DNA of 64,000 nt from GCA-2708415 sp964353185 (GTDB lineage Bacteria > Pseudomonadota > Alphaproteobacteria > Micavibrionales > Micavibrionaceae), in assembly GCA_964353185.1 (NCBI GenBank), contig CAYGUV010000004.1:62001-126000 (forward strand). Direction: 5' to 3'. The translations under genes were made by a program, and so were the position numbers. This document shows positions 18,252-26,843 of this stretch, in pieces. The notes under the pieces were generated by a model. The model made no database searches and was not told where the DNA came from. It saw nothing but the letters and a program-made list of their open reading frames with translations. The stretch's first letter is position 1, and every line of letters begins with the position of its first letter.

Positions 18252-20576
18252 TTAAGTATCTAAGAAACTTCTAAGTTTACGGCTTCGGCTTGGGTGCTTG
18301 AGCTTACGTAATGCTTTGGCTTCGATCTGGCGAATACGCTCTCGCGTCACGTTAAATTGTTGCCCAACCTCTTCCAATGTATGGTCTGTGTTCATACCAA
18401 TACCAAAACGCATACGAAGAACACGCTCCTCACGCGGCGTAAGCGATGCTAACACCCGTGTTGTGGTTTCACGTAAGTTTGAATGGATAGCACTTTCAAC
18501 TGGTAAAATTGCATTTTTATCTTCGATGAAATCACCCAATGATGAATCTTCTTCATCGCCAATCGGTGTTTCCAATGACACAGGTTCTTTCGCAATTTTA
18601 AGAACTTTACGCACCTTATCCAAAGGCATATGTAACCGTTCCGCCAATTCTTCAGGCGTCGGCTCGCGGCCAATTTCGTGCATCATTTGACGACTTGTAC
18701 GAACAAGCTTATTAATCGTCTCAATCATGTGAACAGGGATACGAATTGTACGCGCTTGGTCAGCAATCGAACGAGTGATCGCCTGCCTGATCCACCATGT
18801 GGCATAAGTTGAAAATTTATAGCCGCGTCGATATTCAAATTTATCAACCGCCTTCATCAAACCAATATTTCCTTCTTGAATCAAATCAAGGAATTGTAAC
18901 CCACGGTTTGTATATTTCTTCGCAATTGAGATAACCAAACGTAAGTTAGCCTCAACCATTTCTTTTTTCGCGCGCGCTGCTTCTTTTTCACCACGTTGAA
19001 CGGTGGAAACAATACGGCGAAATTCTTTAATAGGCAGTGCAGAATCTTCTGTCACTAATGCAATATTTTCACGGATTTCGTTAATTTTATCTTCATTTTT
19101 CTCAGCAAATTTTTCCCATTTTGCATCAATTTTACGCACACGATTTAACCAATCAGGGTCTAGTTCGTTACCGTAATATTCATCCAAAAATTTCTCACGT
19201 TTTACCTTTGCATCAACGGCCATGCGTAAAAGCTTACCTTCTAAAGTCACTAGCTCACGGTTAATTTTATAAAGGGCACCGACCAATTGTTCGATACGTG
19301 CGTTGTGCAACATCACGTCATCCATCAATTTCACCATTTCGTCTTTTAACTTATGGTATTTTTTGTTGGTGGCTGCGTCTGGCTCATCCCCATTTTGGAT
19401 GGCTTCAATGCGCACTTTTTGAACAGTTGAAATTTTCTTATACGTTTTTTTAATTTGCGCAAAAACTTCGAAAACCTTTGGCTTAAGCTCTTCTTCCATT
19501 GCGGCCAATGAAACATTTTCTTCATCCGGCTCATCGTCGTTATTATCATCCGCTGAGGGCTCTTCCCCAGCTTCTTTTCGCTTTTTCTCTTCGGCAGCTT
19601 TACGCTCGTCATCTGCTTTTGTTTTTGGTTTAGGACGATTATTATCTTCATCAGGACCGTTATTATAGGTTGCATCAAGGTCAATGACCTCACGCAATAA
19701 AATATCGCCTTTTTGTAATGAATCATACCATGCAATCAATGATTCAATCGCTAAAGGACTCTCACAAATCCCGCCAATCATCATTTCACGCCCTGCTTCA
19801 ATACGCTTTGCAATTGCAATTTCACCTTCGCGGGAAAGCAATTCGACCGTTCCCATTTCACGAAGGTACATACGAACAGGATCATCCGTACGGCCCGAGT
19901 CATCAGAGGAAATGTTTCCACCTGAATCGTATTCTTCGCCCTCTTCTTCGTCGTCATCCTCCCCTTCACTCATTTGGATACCAACGTCAGACAATGTCGA
20001 CATAGCATCTTCAATTTGTTCCGAAGAAAACTCTTCCGCAGGCAACGCCTTATTCAATTGATCGTAAGTGATGTAGCCTTTTTCTTTACCTTGTTTAACG
20101 AGCTTCTTAACAATTTGCGCAAGCGTCCCTTTGACGGTTCTCTTTTGCGTTGTTTCGCGATCATCATCATCTTCTTCTACATCGTCGTCTTCGTTCTTAT
20201 TCACTGCAGATTTTTTCGCAGAAACCTTTTTAGGCGCGCTTTTGGGCGTCTTTTTCGCTGCGGTGTCTTTAGCAGGTGCTTTTTTTACTGTCGCTGTTTT
20301 GGTCACGGATTTTTTACTCACACTCTTTTTAACTGTTGTTGTTTTTTTTGCAGAAGCCTTCTTAGGTGCCGCTTTATTTTTTGTCTTTGGTTCGGCCTTT
20401 TTTGCTGGTGCTTTTTTTACCGTTTTCGTCGCGGGTTTTTTCGCACTTTTCTTTGCGGGCACTTTTTTGGCAGCAGTTTTTTTGGCCGGCGACTTTTTCG
20501 CCGCTTTTTTTACTGCTGTCTTTTTCGAAGATTTTTTCTTGTCTGCCAAACTTTTTGCCTGTTGCCTATCAATCAT
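18252..20576 (-). CDS. rpoD: RNA polymerase sigma factor RpoD with histone-H1-like N-terminus
   Basis: 774 residues from the ATG at 20576; a TTG at 20594 would add six. Counting from that TTG, region 1.1 is about 155-205, 1.2 about 237-270 (DDPVRMYLREMG), 2.1-2.4 at 548-625 (ending in TRSIADQARTIRIPVHMIET), 3 about 635-690, and 4 at 717-775 (RERIRQIEAKAL). Residues 14-135 are almost only Lys, Ala, Pro, Ser and Thr with AKK/PAKK repeats like eukaryotic histone H1 tails. An acidic stretch (136-146) follows. It is downstream of dnaG as in many Proteobacteria. It directs housekeeping transcription. Confidence 0.97.
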   Translation of the reverse strand: MIDRQQAKSLADKKKSSKKTAVKKAAKKSPAKKTAAKKVPAKKSAKKPATKTVKKAPAKKAEPKTKNKAAPKKASAKKTTTVKKSVSKKSVTKTATVKKAPAKDTAAKKTPKSAPKKVSAKKSAVNKNEDDDVEEDDDDRETTQKRTVKGTLAQIVKKLVKQGKEKGYITYDQLNKALPAEEFSSEQIEDAMSTLSDVGIQMSEGEDDDEEEGEEYDSGGNISSDDSGRTDDPVRMYLREMGTVELLSREGEIAIAKRIEAGREMMIGGICESPLAIESLIAWYDSLQKGDILLREVIDLDATYNNGPDEDNNRPKPKTKADDERKAAEEKKRKEAGEEPSADDNNDDEPDEENVSLAAMEEELKPKVFEVFAQIKKTYKKISTVQKVRIEAIQNGDEPDAATNKKYHKLKDEMVKLMDDVMLHNARIEQLVGALYKINRELVTLEGKLLRMAVDAKVKREKFLDEYYGNELDPDWLNRVRKIDAKWEKFAEKNEDKINEIRENIALVTEDSALPIKEFRRIVSTVQRGEKEAARAKKEMVEANLRLVISIAKKYTNRGLQFLDLIQEGNIGLMKAVDKFEYRRGYKFSTYATWWIRQAITRSIADQARTIRIPVHMIETINKLVRTSRQMMHEIGREPTPEELAERLHMPLDKVRKVLKIAKEPVSLETPIGDEEDSSLGDFIEDKNAILPVESAIHSNLRETTTRVLASLTPREERVLRMRFGIGMNTDHTLEEVGQQFNVTRERIRQIEAKALRKLKHPSRSRKLRSFLDT

Positions 20577-20696
20577 TACGCTGTTTGAGATCAACTAAAA
20601 CTTAATCATCAAATGGTTATATATGATTCGTTGTTTGTTTCCTAACGGGTTTATATAGCAAATAGTTCATGAAAAGAAACCCCTAAAGCGCTATTT

Positions 20697-22475
20697 TTAT
20701 TGATTATTTGCCCCTTGGGTGTCATTTGGTGCCTTAAACAACCCATCATGCATCATTTTCCATCCCTCTACGGCCTCCTCCAAAGGGGCCGAAGGCCTAG
20801 CAAATCGCGCCAGCGCATATAAATTATGGTTTAAAAGCCCGCGTAACTCACTTTGAAACCCTTGCTCCTCTAAAGACTTATGTAATTCGGCCGCCTTTAA
20901 CTCAGCCGCGTTTAATAAAATATCAATCATCGCCTGACGTAAGGCATCCAAACGTGCATGTTGTATTTCCAATAATCCAATCTCTTCTTCGTAATAATCC
21001 ATTAATTGTGGATGATTTAAAAATGCAGCCAATAATTTATTCTGCGCCCCTGTAAATTGTGGGCGTTTAATCGACACAACTCCTTGATTATGAGCTTTAT
21101 TCTTATTTTTCCAATCCTGATATGGCTTTTTTGCGCCGCCAGAATACGCATTGCCCCCGCCATAGGATCGGCCAAAGGCTTGATTAATCTTTTCTCGAAA
21201 ATCTTGACGATAATAATGCTGAACATCCCGATCAGGTATCTGTAACGCCTGATTTTCAAGGGTTTTTGTTAAGCCCGCACGCGCCTCAGGGGTTGTAAAT
21301 TCTTGCCCTTGGGTATGAAACATCCAAATAAAATCCACCAGCGACATGGCTGATTGAATAACATTTTCAAATGCTTTCTTGCCCGCCCCATTAATCAGGC
21401 TATCTGGGTCTTGCCCATCGGGAAGAAACGCAATACGCGCGCTGTGATCGGCTTTTAACAACGGCAAAATCCGCTCAACCGCGCGGGCGGCGGCGCGGCG
21501 CCCGGCATTATCACCATCAAAACATAAAATAGGTATTTTTCGTTGGCTCGGGATCATTTTCCACAAAACCATCACCTGCTCTTCGGTTAAGGCGGTCCCC
21601 ATCGGTGCCAATGCACCATTATATCCCGCCTTTACGCAGGCCATCACATCAACATACCCCTCAACCACCAAAATCTCTTGACCATCAATGGCCGCTTGGC
21701 GCGCTCGCGGCTCCCCATAAAGCATCCCGCCTTTATGGAAGAGCGGCGTATCACTGGAGTTCATATATTTCGCTGGCACATAATCACCGCGGTCTGGTGG
21801 CCTTAAATGGTCAGGCAATATTCGCCCCCCAAACGCCACCACGCGCCCGCGCCTGTCTTGAACAGGGAACATGATGCGATCACGGAAGAACGCATAGGGC
21901 TCTTTACCCTTTGTGCTTGCCCGCAAAACACCCGCCTCAATCATATCTTTGTCAGTATATTCAAGGGCTTGCATCGCTTTTCTAATTGCTTGTGGGTCGC
22001 TCGGTGCATAGCCAACGCGGAAATTATTTAATTGCTCTTCACTATTACCGCGCTCTTTCATGTAACGATAGGCTTCGGCATTTTCAGGCAGGCGCAATTG
22101 CTTTTCCATCCAGCGCGTCGCCTCTTCCAATAATGAATGTAGACCTTTTTTCTTTTGGGCCTGCTTGACCTCTTGCGGGCTGGCCTTGGGCACTTCCATC
22201 CCCGCCTCATTCGCCAGCTCTTCCACCGCTTCAATAAACGACCGATTACCATTTTGCATGACAAAGCCAATGACATCCCCATGCGCCCCACAGCCAAAAC
22301 AATGATAAAACTGCTTATCATCATTCACATAGAAAGATGGGGTTTTTTCGGTGTGAAACGGGCAACACCCCTTAAACTCCCGCCCCGCCCGCGTTAAGCG
22401 CACCTGCCGCCCAACAATGTCAGACAACGTCAAACGCGTGCGCAATTCATCCATAAAACGAGGTGTAATGGTCAT
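20697..22475 (-). CDS. dnaG: DNA primase
   Basis: 592 residues. The N-terminal CHC2 zinc ribbon is visible (CPFHTEKTPSF then FYHCFGCGAHGD, about 38-65). The TOPRIM core follows with LVVEGYVDVMACVKAGYNG and ILCFDGDNAGRRAA. The C-terminal helicase-binding domain is less conserved. DnaG makes RNA primers for DNA replication together with DnaB. The order dnaG-rpoD is the classic macromolecular synthesis arrangement; rpsU is not next to it, as usual in Alphaproteobacteria. Confidence 0.96.
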   Translation of the reverse strand: MTITPRFMDELRTRLTLSDIVGRQVRLTRAGREFKGCCPFHTEKTPSFYVNDDKQFYHCFGCGAHGDVIGFVMQNGNRSFIEAVEELANEAGMEVPKASPQEVKQAQKKKGLHSLLEEATRWMEKQLRLPENAEAYRYMKERGNSEEQLNNFRVGYAPSDPQAIRKAMQALEYTDKDMIEAGVLRASTKGKEPYAFFRDRIMFPVQDRRGRVVAFGGRILPDHLRPPDRGDYVPAKYMNSSDTPLFHKGGMLYGEPRARQAAIDGQEILVVEGYVDVMACVKAGYNGALAPMGTALTEEQVMVLWKMIPSQRKIPILCFDGDNAGRRAAARAVERILPLLKADHSARIAFLPDGQDPDSLINGAGKKAFENVIQSAMSLVDFIWMFHTQGQEFTTPEARAGLTKTLENQALQIPDRDVQHYYRQDFREKINQAFGRSYGGGNAYSGGAKKPYQDWKNKNKAHNQGVVSIKRPQFTGAQNKLLAAFLNHPQLMDYYEEEIGLLEIQHARLDALRQAMIDILLNAAELKAAELHKSLEEQGFQSELRGLLNHNLYALARFARPSAPLEEAVEGWKMMHDGLFKAPNDTQGANNQ

Positions 22476-22517
22476 ATATTATATGTAGCGCGGATTCCAA
22501 AAGAGTCCAATAAAACC

Positions 22518-22546
22518 TTGACAAAAATTGATTGACATAATAATAA
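22518..22546 (+). promoter_or_regulatory. Candidate promoter of the gene at 22554
   Basis: TTGACA at 22518-22523, a 17-bp spacer and TAATAA at 22541-22546. A start site about 7 bp downstream would fall at or next to the ATG at 22554. No Shine-Dalgarno is visible, so the mRNA could be leaderless. The -10 match is modest. Confidence 0.4.
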
Positions 22547-22553
22547 ATTCTAC

Positions 22554-22931
22554 ATGAAACGTCTAACTACTTTTTTCAAAGAAGCTGCCCCAAAAGGCCG
22601 CAAAATTTTAAACGGCGAGTTATCGCTGCATTTTTTGTTTAATCCCGCATCGGAAAACAAAAAAACTTTTTTCAATAGAAATAAAACAGCTTCAGAATTA
22701 TCAAATCATGATTTAAGGACAAACATTGATAAATCTACAGACATATCTAAAACGACAGGTTGGATAGCTACTATTTTAGGGGCAGCAGCTATTATTAATG
22801 GCGGTTTAATTAATTTTGAGACAACACAAGCAGCGTTTACTCTTGCCGCGGGGGCTTTCCTAACAGAAAGTGTCTTGCAAAGAAAAATGACAAAAACACT
22901 TATTCATGAAAGTAAAAGCGTACTAACCTAA
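22554..22931 (+). CDS. Hypothetical protein with membrane hairpin
   Basis: 125 residues. The start is basic and amphipathic (MKRLTTFFKEAAPKGRK), followed by a polar stretch. Two hydrophobic segments (about 70-85 and 92-106) suggest a membrane hairpin or a glycine-rich buried helix pair. The codon use is more AT-rich than in the flanking car genes. It is not recognised. It sits with the next gene between dnaG and yqeY, a position where Alphaproteobacteria usually have nothing, so the two may be lineage-specific. Confidence 0.55.
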   Translation: MKRLTTFFKEAAPKGRKILNGELSLHFLFNPASENKKTFFNRNKTASELSNHDLRTNIDKSTDISKTTGWIATILGAAAIINGGLINFETTQAAFTLAAGAFLTESVLQRKMTKTLIHESKSVLT

Positions 22932-22962
22932 CTAGGCAAGCTCTAGGAATGAGGGATTTGTA

Positions 22963-23301
22963 ATGCTTTCACAAGATTTATCTATTTTAAAGTTCGTCAA
23001 GGAGTCTTCAGATGGAAGTGTTTCTAGAGAGCGATTACTAAAAGCATTTAAAAGATCCGGGGCGACTGTTGGAAAACATAATGGTAGTCCCACAATATTT
23101 TTTGGCACTGAAGCAATTCCCATTGGACGAGGAGAAATACAAATGTGCACACCTCATGCAACATTTCGCGGGCGTTTATCAAATTTAGCCGCCAATGTAA
23201 TTAAATATAATGAAATAAAAGCAAAAAATGGTTTATCGGAAAAAACGCCAATAAAACGATCCGCTAAACCATACAAATCTTTAGACTTAACACGTCTTTA
23301 G
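22963..23301 (+). CDS. Hypothetical soluble protein
   Basis: 112 residues. The N-terminal half looks like a helix-turn-helix-sized helical unit (ILKFVKESSDGSVSRERLLKAF), then a short beta-rich part (TIFFGTEAIPIGRGE) and a Lys-rich tail. No family is assigned. It lies 31 bp after the preceding unknown and is probably co-transcribed. Its stop sits inside a 17-bp tandem duplication shared with the convergent yqeY stop. Confidence 0.55.
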   Translation: MLSQDLSILKFVKESSDGSVSRERLLKAFKRSGATVGKHNGSPTIFFGTEAIPIGRGEIQMCTPHATFRGRLSNLAANVIKYNEIKAKNGLSEKTPIKRSAKPYKSLDLTRL

Positions 23302-23311
23302 ACTTAACACG
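23278..23311. repeat. 17-bp perfect tandem duplication over two convergent stop codons
   Basis: TCTTTAGACTTAACACG occurs at 23278-23294 and again at 23295-23311 without spacer. The stop of the plus-strand gene and the stop of minus-strand yqeY both fall in the second copy, so the duplication has set or extended both C-termini. Confidence 0.85.
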
Positions 23312-23765
23312 CTAACTTTGCCTTCACTGCACCGCCCGCTTTGGCCATATCCAATTGACCTGCATATTGTGATTTCAACGCGCCCATAACTTTACCCATA
23401 TCTTTGATATCTTTTGCGCCTGTGTCGGCAATCACTTTGTCAATTGCCGCGCTCATTTCATCATCGCTCATTTGTTTGGGTAAGAAACGTTCAATTACGA
23501 CAATTTCCGCCTGCTCGCGCTCCGCCAATTCGGGGCGGCCATTATCGGCATAGGTTTTCGCGCTTTCATGGCGCTGTTTTACCATTGATTGCATTAACGA
23601 CATGATCGCTGAATCATCAATACCTTCACTGTTGCCTGAACTACGTTCGGCAATGTCGCGGTCTTTAACCGCCGCATTAATCAGGCGGATGGTGGACATC
23701 GCCACTTGATCCTTAGATTTTAAAGATTCTTTTAAAACTGTGTTTAACTCATCACGAATACTCAT
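23304..23765 (-). CDS. yqeY: GatB/YqeY domain protein
   Basis: 153 residues, the usual length of free-standing YqeY. It is all-helical, with SIRDELNTVLKESLKSKDQVAMSTIRLINAAVKDRDI at the start, KQRHESAKTY in the middle, and QMSDDEMSAAIDKVIADTGAKDIKDMGKVMGALK towards the end. It resembles the tRNA-binding tail of GatB, but its function alone is not established. It is divergent from carA across 76 bp or less. This carA/yqeY/dnaG order is common in Alphaproteobacteria. Confidence 0.93.
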   Translation of the reverse strand: MSIRDELNTVLKESLKSKDQVAMSTIRLINAAVKDRDIAERSSGNSEGIDDSAIMSLMQSMVKQRHESAKTYADNGRPELAEREQAEIVVIERFLPKQMSDDEMSAAIDKVIADTGAKDIKDMGKVMGALKSQYAGQLDMAKAGGAVKAKLAC

Positions 23766-23841
23766 TTTATGCTTCCATTCCTCAATGTTTTAATCTATTA
23801 CAATGTCTTCCAGTAGAGCTGAAAAACTGGAGAAAATAATT

Positions 23842-25044
23842 GTGACCGAAACCACCGTCAAATCCCCCCTAAAATCGAATAAACAATCTACATCCGAAGT
23901 GCCCGATAATGCAAGCGCTGTAATTGTGTTGGCCGATGGTACTGTATTTTACGGCCATGGCGTCGGGGCGGAAACGTCTAAGGTTGGCGAGGTCTGCTTC
24001 AACACCTCCATCACAGGGTATCAAGAAATCTTGACTGACCCCTCCTATGCTGGTGAAATTATCACCTTTACCTTTCCCCATATCGGCAATATCGGCACGA
24101 ATAACGAAGATATCGAACATTTAACCCCTTTTGCCCGCGGCGCCATCTTCCGCGAAGATATCACAGCCCCCTCAAATTGGCGCAGCATTCAACCGTTTAA
24201 CGATTGGCTGATCTCCCACAATATTCCGGGCATTTGCGGTATTGATACCCGCGCCCTAACAAGGTATATCCGCGATAACGGCGCACCCAATGCGGTGATA
24301 TGCCACAAGGCCGACGGCAAATTTGATTTAGACGCCCTCAAGAAACAAGCCCGCGACTGGGCTGGCCTAGAAGGTATGGATCTCGCCAAGGAAGTCGGTT
24401 GCACCCAAACTTACGAATGGGTTGAGAGCGCATGGAAATTAGGCGAAGGATACGGCACACAAGATGCCCCAACCCGCCATGTTGTCGCCGTTGATTTTGG
24501 CTGTAAACTCAACATCTTACGCTGTTTAGCTAACCAAGGATTTAAAGTTACCGTTGTCCGTGGAGACTCAACCGCTGAAGATATTTTAAAACATAATCCA
24601 GATGGTGTTTTCCTAACAAACGGCCCAGGCGACCCTGCCGCAACTGGTGAATATGCCGTTCCCGCGATTAAAGAACTCATTGAAAAGGGCATACCCGTTT
24701 TTGGTATTTGTTTGGGGCATCAACTCCTCGCCCTCGCCCTTGGCGCAAAGACTGAGAAGATGAGCCTAGGCCACCGCGGGGCCAACCACCCTGTGAAGGA
24801 CCTCACAACGGGTAAAGTTGAAATCACCTCACAAAATCACGGCTTTATGGTCAACCCCGACAGCCTGCCCAATGATGTCGAAGTCACCCACATAAGCCTC
24901 TTCGACAAAACCAATGAAGGCCTACGCCACAAAACAAAACCAGCGTTCAGCGTACAATACCACCCCGAAGCCTCCCCCGGCCCTCAAGACAGCCACTATC
25001 TATTCGAGCGTTTCTCTAAGATGATCGAAGAAAGTAAGAAGTAA
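23842..25044 (+). CDS. carA: Carbamoyl-phosphate synthase small (glutaminase) chain
   Basis: 400 residues from the GTG at 23842, chosen for TGGAG 9 nt upstream. An ATG at 23803 (413 residues) has no visible ribosome site. The N-terminal CarA domain begins at LADGTVFYGHGVGA. The class I glutaminase has the nucleophile in FGICLGHQLLALALG and the His/Glu pair in QYHPEASPGPQD. It supplies ammonia to CarB for carbamoyl phosphate (pyrimidine and arginine synthesis). Carbonic anhydrase follows after 3 bp and SbtA after that, so CarA is co-expressed with bicarbonate supply. Confidence 0.95.
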   Translation: MTETTVKSPLKSNKQSTSEVPDNASAVIVLADGTVFYGHGVGAETSKVGEVCFNTSITGYQEILTDPSYAGEIITFTFPHIGNIGTNNEDIEHLTPFARGAIFREDITAPSNWRSIQPFNDWLISHNIPGICGIDTRALTRYIRDNGAPNAVICHKADGKFDLDALKKQARDWAGLEGMDLAKEVGCTQTYEWVESAWKLGEGYGTQDAPTRHVVAVDFGCKLNILRCLANQGFKVTVVRGDSTAEDILKHNPDGVFLTNGPGDPAATGEYAVPAIKELIEKGIPVFGICLGHQLLALALGAKTEKMSLGHRGANHPVKDLTTGKVEITSQNHGFMVNPDSLPNDVEVTHISLFDKTNEGLRHKTKPAFSVQYHPEASPGPQDSHYLFERFSKMIEESKK

Positions 25045-25047
25045 TTT

Positions 25048-25644
25048 ATGCCTGATAAACTGATCCGCGGTGCGATTGAATTTAAGAAGGAACAATTTTC
25101 TTCCAAAGATGGGGTACTCCCCCTCTTGGCCGCCGAAGGGCAAGATCCAAAGAATTTTATCATCTCATGCATCGACAGCCGCTGTAACCCCGGTGTCATT
25201 TTCAAAGCACCCCCGGGAAGCTTCTTCTCCCACAAGGCCATGGGCGCCATTGTTCGCCCCTATAAAAAAGGCACCGCGCTTTCTGCCGCCCTTCAATTTG
25301 CCTTGAAATATAATAAAGTTGAAAATGTTATCGTCCTTGGCCACACCGGTTGCGGCGCAATCAAAGCAATGGTTGAGAATTTAGAAGATGAAGAGATTGA
25401 AAGCTTCATTAGCGAAGCAAAACAATCCCTAAAAAAAGCCGAAAATCACGACTTAGGCGATGCGGAACGCGAAATCATCCTCAACAGCATAAAAAACCTG
25501 ACAACTTACCCGTCGGTAAAAGAGGCTTTGAATCAAAAACGTATAACTGTTCAGGCATGGCAATACGACATTAACACGGGGGATGTGTACATCTATAATA
25601 ATATAAACGATCATTTCGAAAACGCGCTAACGGACGCTGATTAA
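25048..25644 (+). CDS. Beta-class carbonic anhydrase
   Basis: 198 residues. Zinc ligands are Cys41, His99 and Cys102 (CIDSRC and GHTGCGA), with the Asp43/Arg45 dyad that controls the active site. It interconverts CO2 and bicarbonate in the cytosol. It starts 3 bp after carA and ends directly at the sbtA ATG (TAA|ATG), a spacing that implies translational coupling. The neighbours suggest that its product or substrate pool serves CarAB, since bicarbonate is a carbamoyl-phosphate synthase substrate. Confidence 0.93.
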   Translation: MPDKLIRGAIEFKKEQFSSKDGVLPLLAAEGQDPKNFIISCIDSRCNPGVIFKAPPGSFFSHKAMGAIVRPYKKGTALSAALQFALKYNKVENVIVLGHTGCGAIKAMVENLEDEEIESFISEAKQSLKKAENHDLGDAEREIILNSIKNLTTYPSVKEALNQKRITVQAWQYDINTGDVYIYNNINDHFENALTDAD

Positions 25645-26655
25645 ATGGATGCAATTCTTGATTTAGCATTACGCTTTATAACTCAATTCCAATCCCCCGC
25701 GCTTGCCTTTTTGATTGGCGGTATGCTGCTTGCGGCGTTGAAAAGTAAGCTTGAAATCCCCAGCGCGATTTACCAATTTTGTGTGTTTATGCTACTCCTT
25801 CGTATCGGGATTGAGGGCGGAAAAGAAATCAAAGAGGCTGAAATCATTGATATGGCCCTCCCCATTTTTCTTTCCATGTTAACGGGTGTTATCATCGTGT
25901 GGATGGGGTCAACAATCCTTTCCCTACTACCCAATGTCAAAAAACAAGATGCAATTGCAACATCAGGCTTGTTTGGCGCCGTTAGCGCCTCAACCCTTGC
26001 CGCCGCCATGTCTATCATGGAAGATAAAGACCTTGGGTTTGAGGCATGGGCGCCTGCCCTCTATCCCTTTATGGACATTCCTGCCCTTGTCCTTGCGATT
26101 GTTTTGGCAAACTTATATTTTGCAAAAACCAATAAAGATGACAAAGCCGACAAGGCTAACACCTCAATTCGTAAAATCATTAAAGAGAGCTTGCGCGGCT
26201 CTGCCTTATCCGCACTTTTACTGGGCATGGCGCTCGGCTTTTTTGCCAAAGTCGAAGGTGTTTTTGAAGAATTCTATGACCCTTTATTCAAGGGGTTATT
26301 GTCAATCCTCATGCTGACCATGGGGATGGAGGCTTACTCCAGATTGCGCGAGATGAAAAGCGTTGCCCATTGGTTTGTGATTTATGCATTAAGCGCGCCA
26401 ATCATTCACGGCCTTATCGGCTTTGGCCTTGGATATATCGCCCACATCACTGTCGGGTTCAGCCCGGGCGGTGTAGTCATTTTGGCTGTCATGGCCGCCT
26501 CCAGCTCCGATGTGTCTGGCCCACCAACCTTGCGTGCGGCCATACCCTCCGCCAACCCCTCTTGCTATATCGGCTCATCCACTAGCGTCGGAACACCAAT
26601 CGCAATTGCGGTCTGTATCCCGCTCTTTATCGCGATGTCTGAATGGGTGTTTTAG
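25645..26655 (+). CDS. sbtA: SbtA-type sodium-dependent bicarbonate transporter
   Basis: 336 residues with about ten membrane helices in two inverted five-helix halves. Recognisable segments are ALAFLIGGMLLAALKS, PSAIYQFCVFMLLLRIGIEGG and AVMAASSSDVSGPPTLRAA with an SSxSDVSGP-like loop. SbtA imports bicarbonate with Na+ and is well known from cyanobacteria. The start directly follows the carbonic anhydrase stop. The partner regulator SbtB is encoded 3 kb downstream on the other strand. Called from the family pattern, not from ligand residues. Confidence 0.9.
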   Translation: MDAILDLALRFITQFQSPALAFLIGGMLLAALKSKLEIPSAIYQFCVFMLLLRIGIEGGKEIKEAEIIDMALPIFLSMLTGVIIVWMGSTILSLLPNVKKQDAIATSGLFGAVSASTLAAAMSIMEDKDLGFEAWAPALYPFMDIPALVLAIVLANLYFAKTNKDDKADKANTSIRKIIKESLRGSALSALLLGMALGFFAKVEGVFEEFYDPLFKGLLSILMLTMGMEAYSRLREMKSVAHWFVIYALSAPIIHGLIGFGLGYIAHITVGFSPGGVVILAVMAASSSDVSGPPTLRAAIPSANPSCYIGSSTSVGTPIAIAVCIPLFIAMSEWVF

Positions 26656-26668
26656 GATTTAAAATAAA

Positions 26669-26823
26669 CGTCATTGCGAAGGAGTGAAAGCGACGAAATT
26701 TTTCGTTTTTGAGCTCCAAAACGGAAGATACATTTCGTATCTGAGCATCGGAAGCACAGAAAACGGCCAAAAGAGGCCACTGAATAACTTCAATAAATTT
26801 GGGTTCAACTTACATTCTGTGCT
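26669..26823. repeat. Hairpin-rich intergenic element with REP-like end
   Basis: Starts CGTCATTGCGAAGGAG...GCGACG (26669-26695), which resembles the CGTCATTGCGAGGAGCG...GCGACG repeats found in many bacterial genomes. Further hairpins follow: AGATAC/GTATCT near 26726-26742, GGCC/GGCC at 26765-26778, and a long-range pair AGCACAGA (26753-26760) with TCTGTGCT (26816-26823). No ORF runs through. Only one copy is in the window. Confidence 0.55.
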
Positions 26824-26843
26824 ATGAGTGTGCCACGAAAATA

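Noticed and set aside
19974..20598. Two overlapping plus-strand frames, up to 204 residues, rich in Phe and Cys
   Set aside because: They are the antisense of the Lys/Ala repeats of rpoD; the composition is forced by AAR and GCN codons, with no ribosome site or domain.
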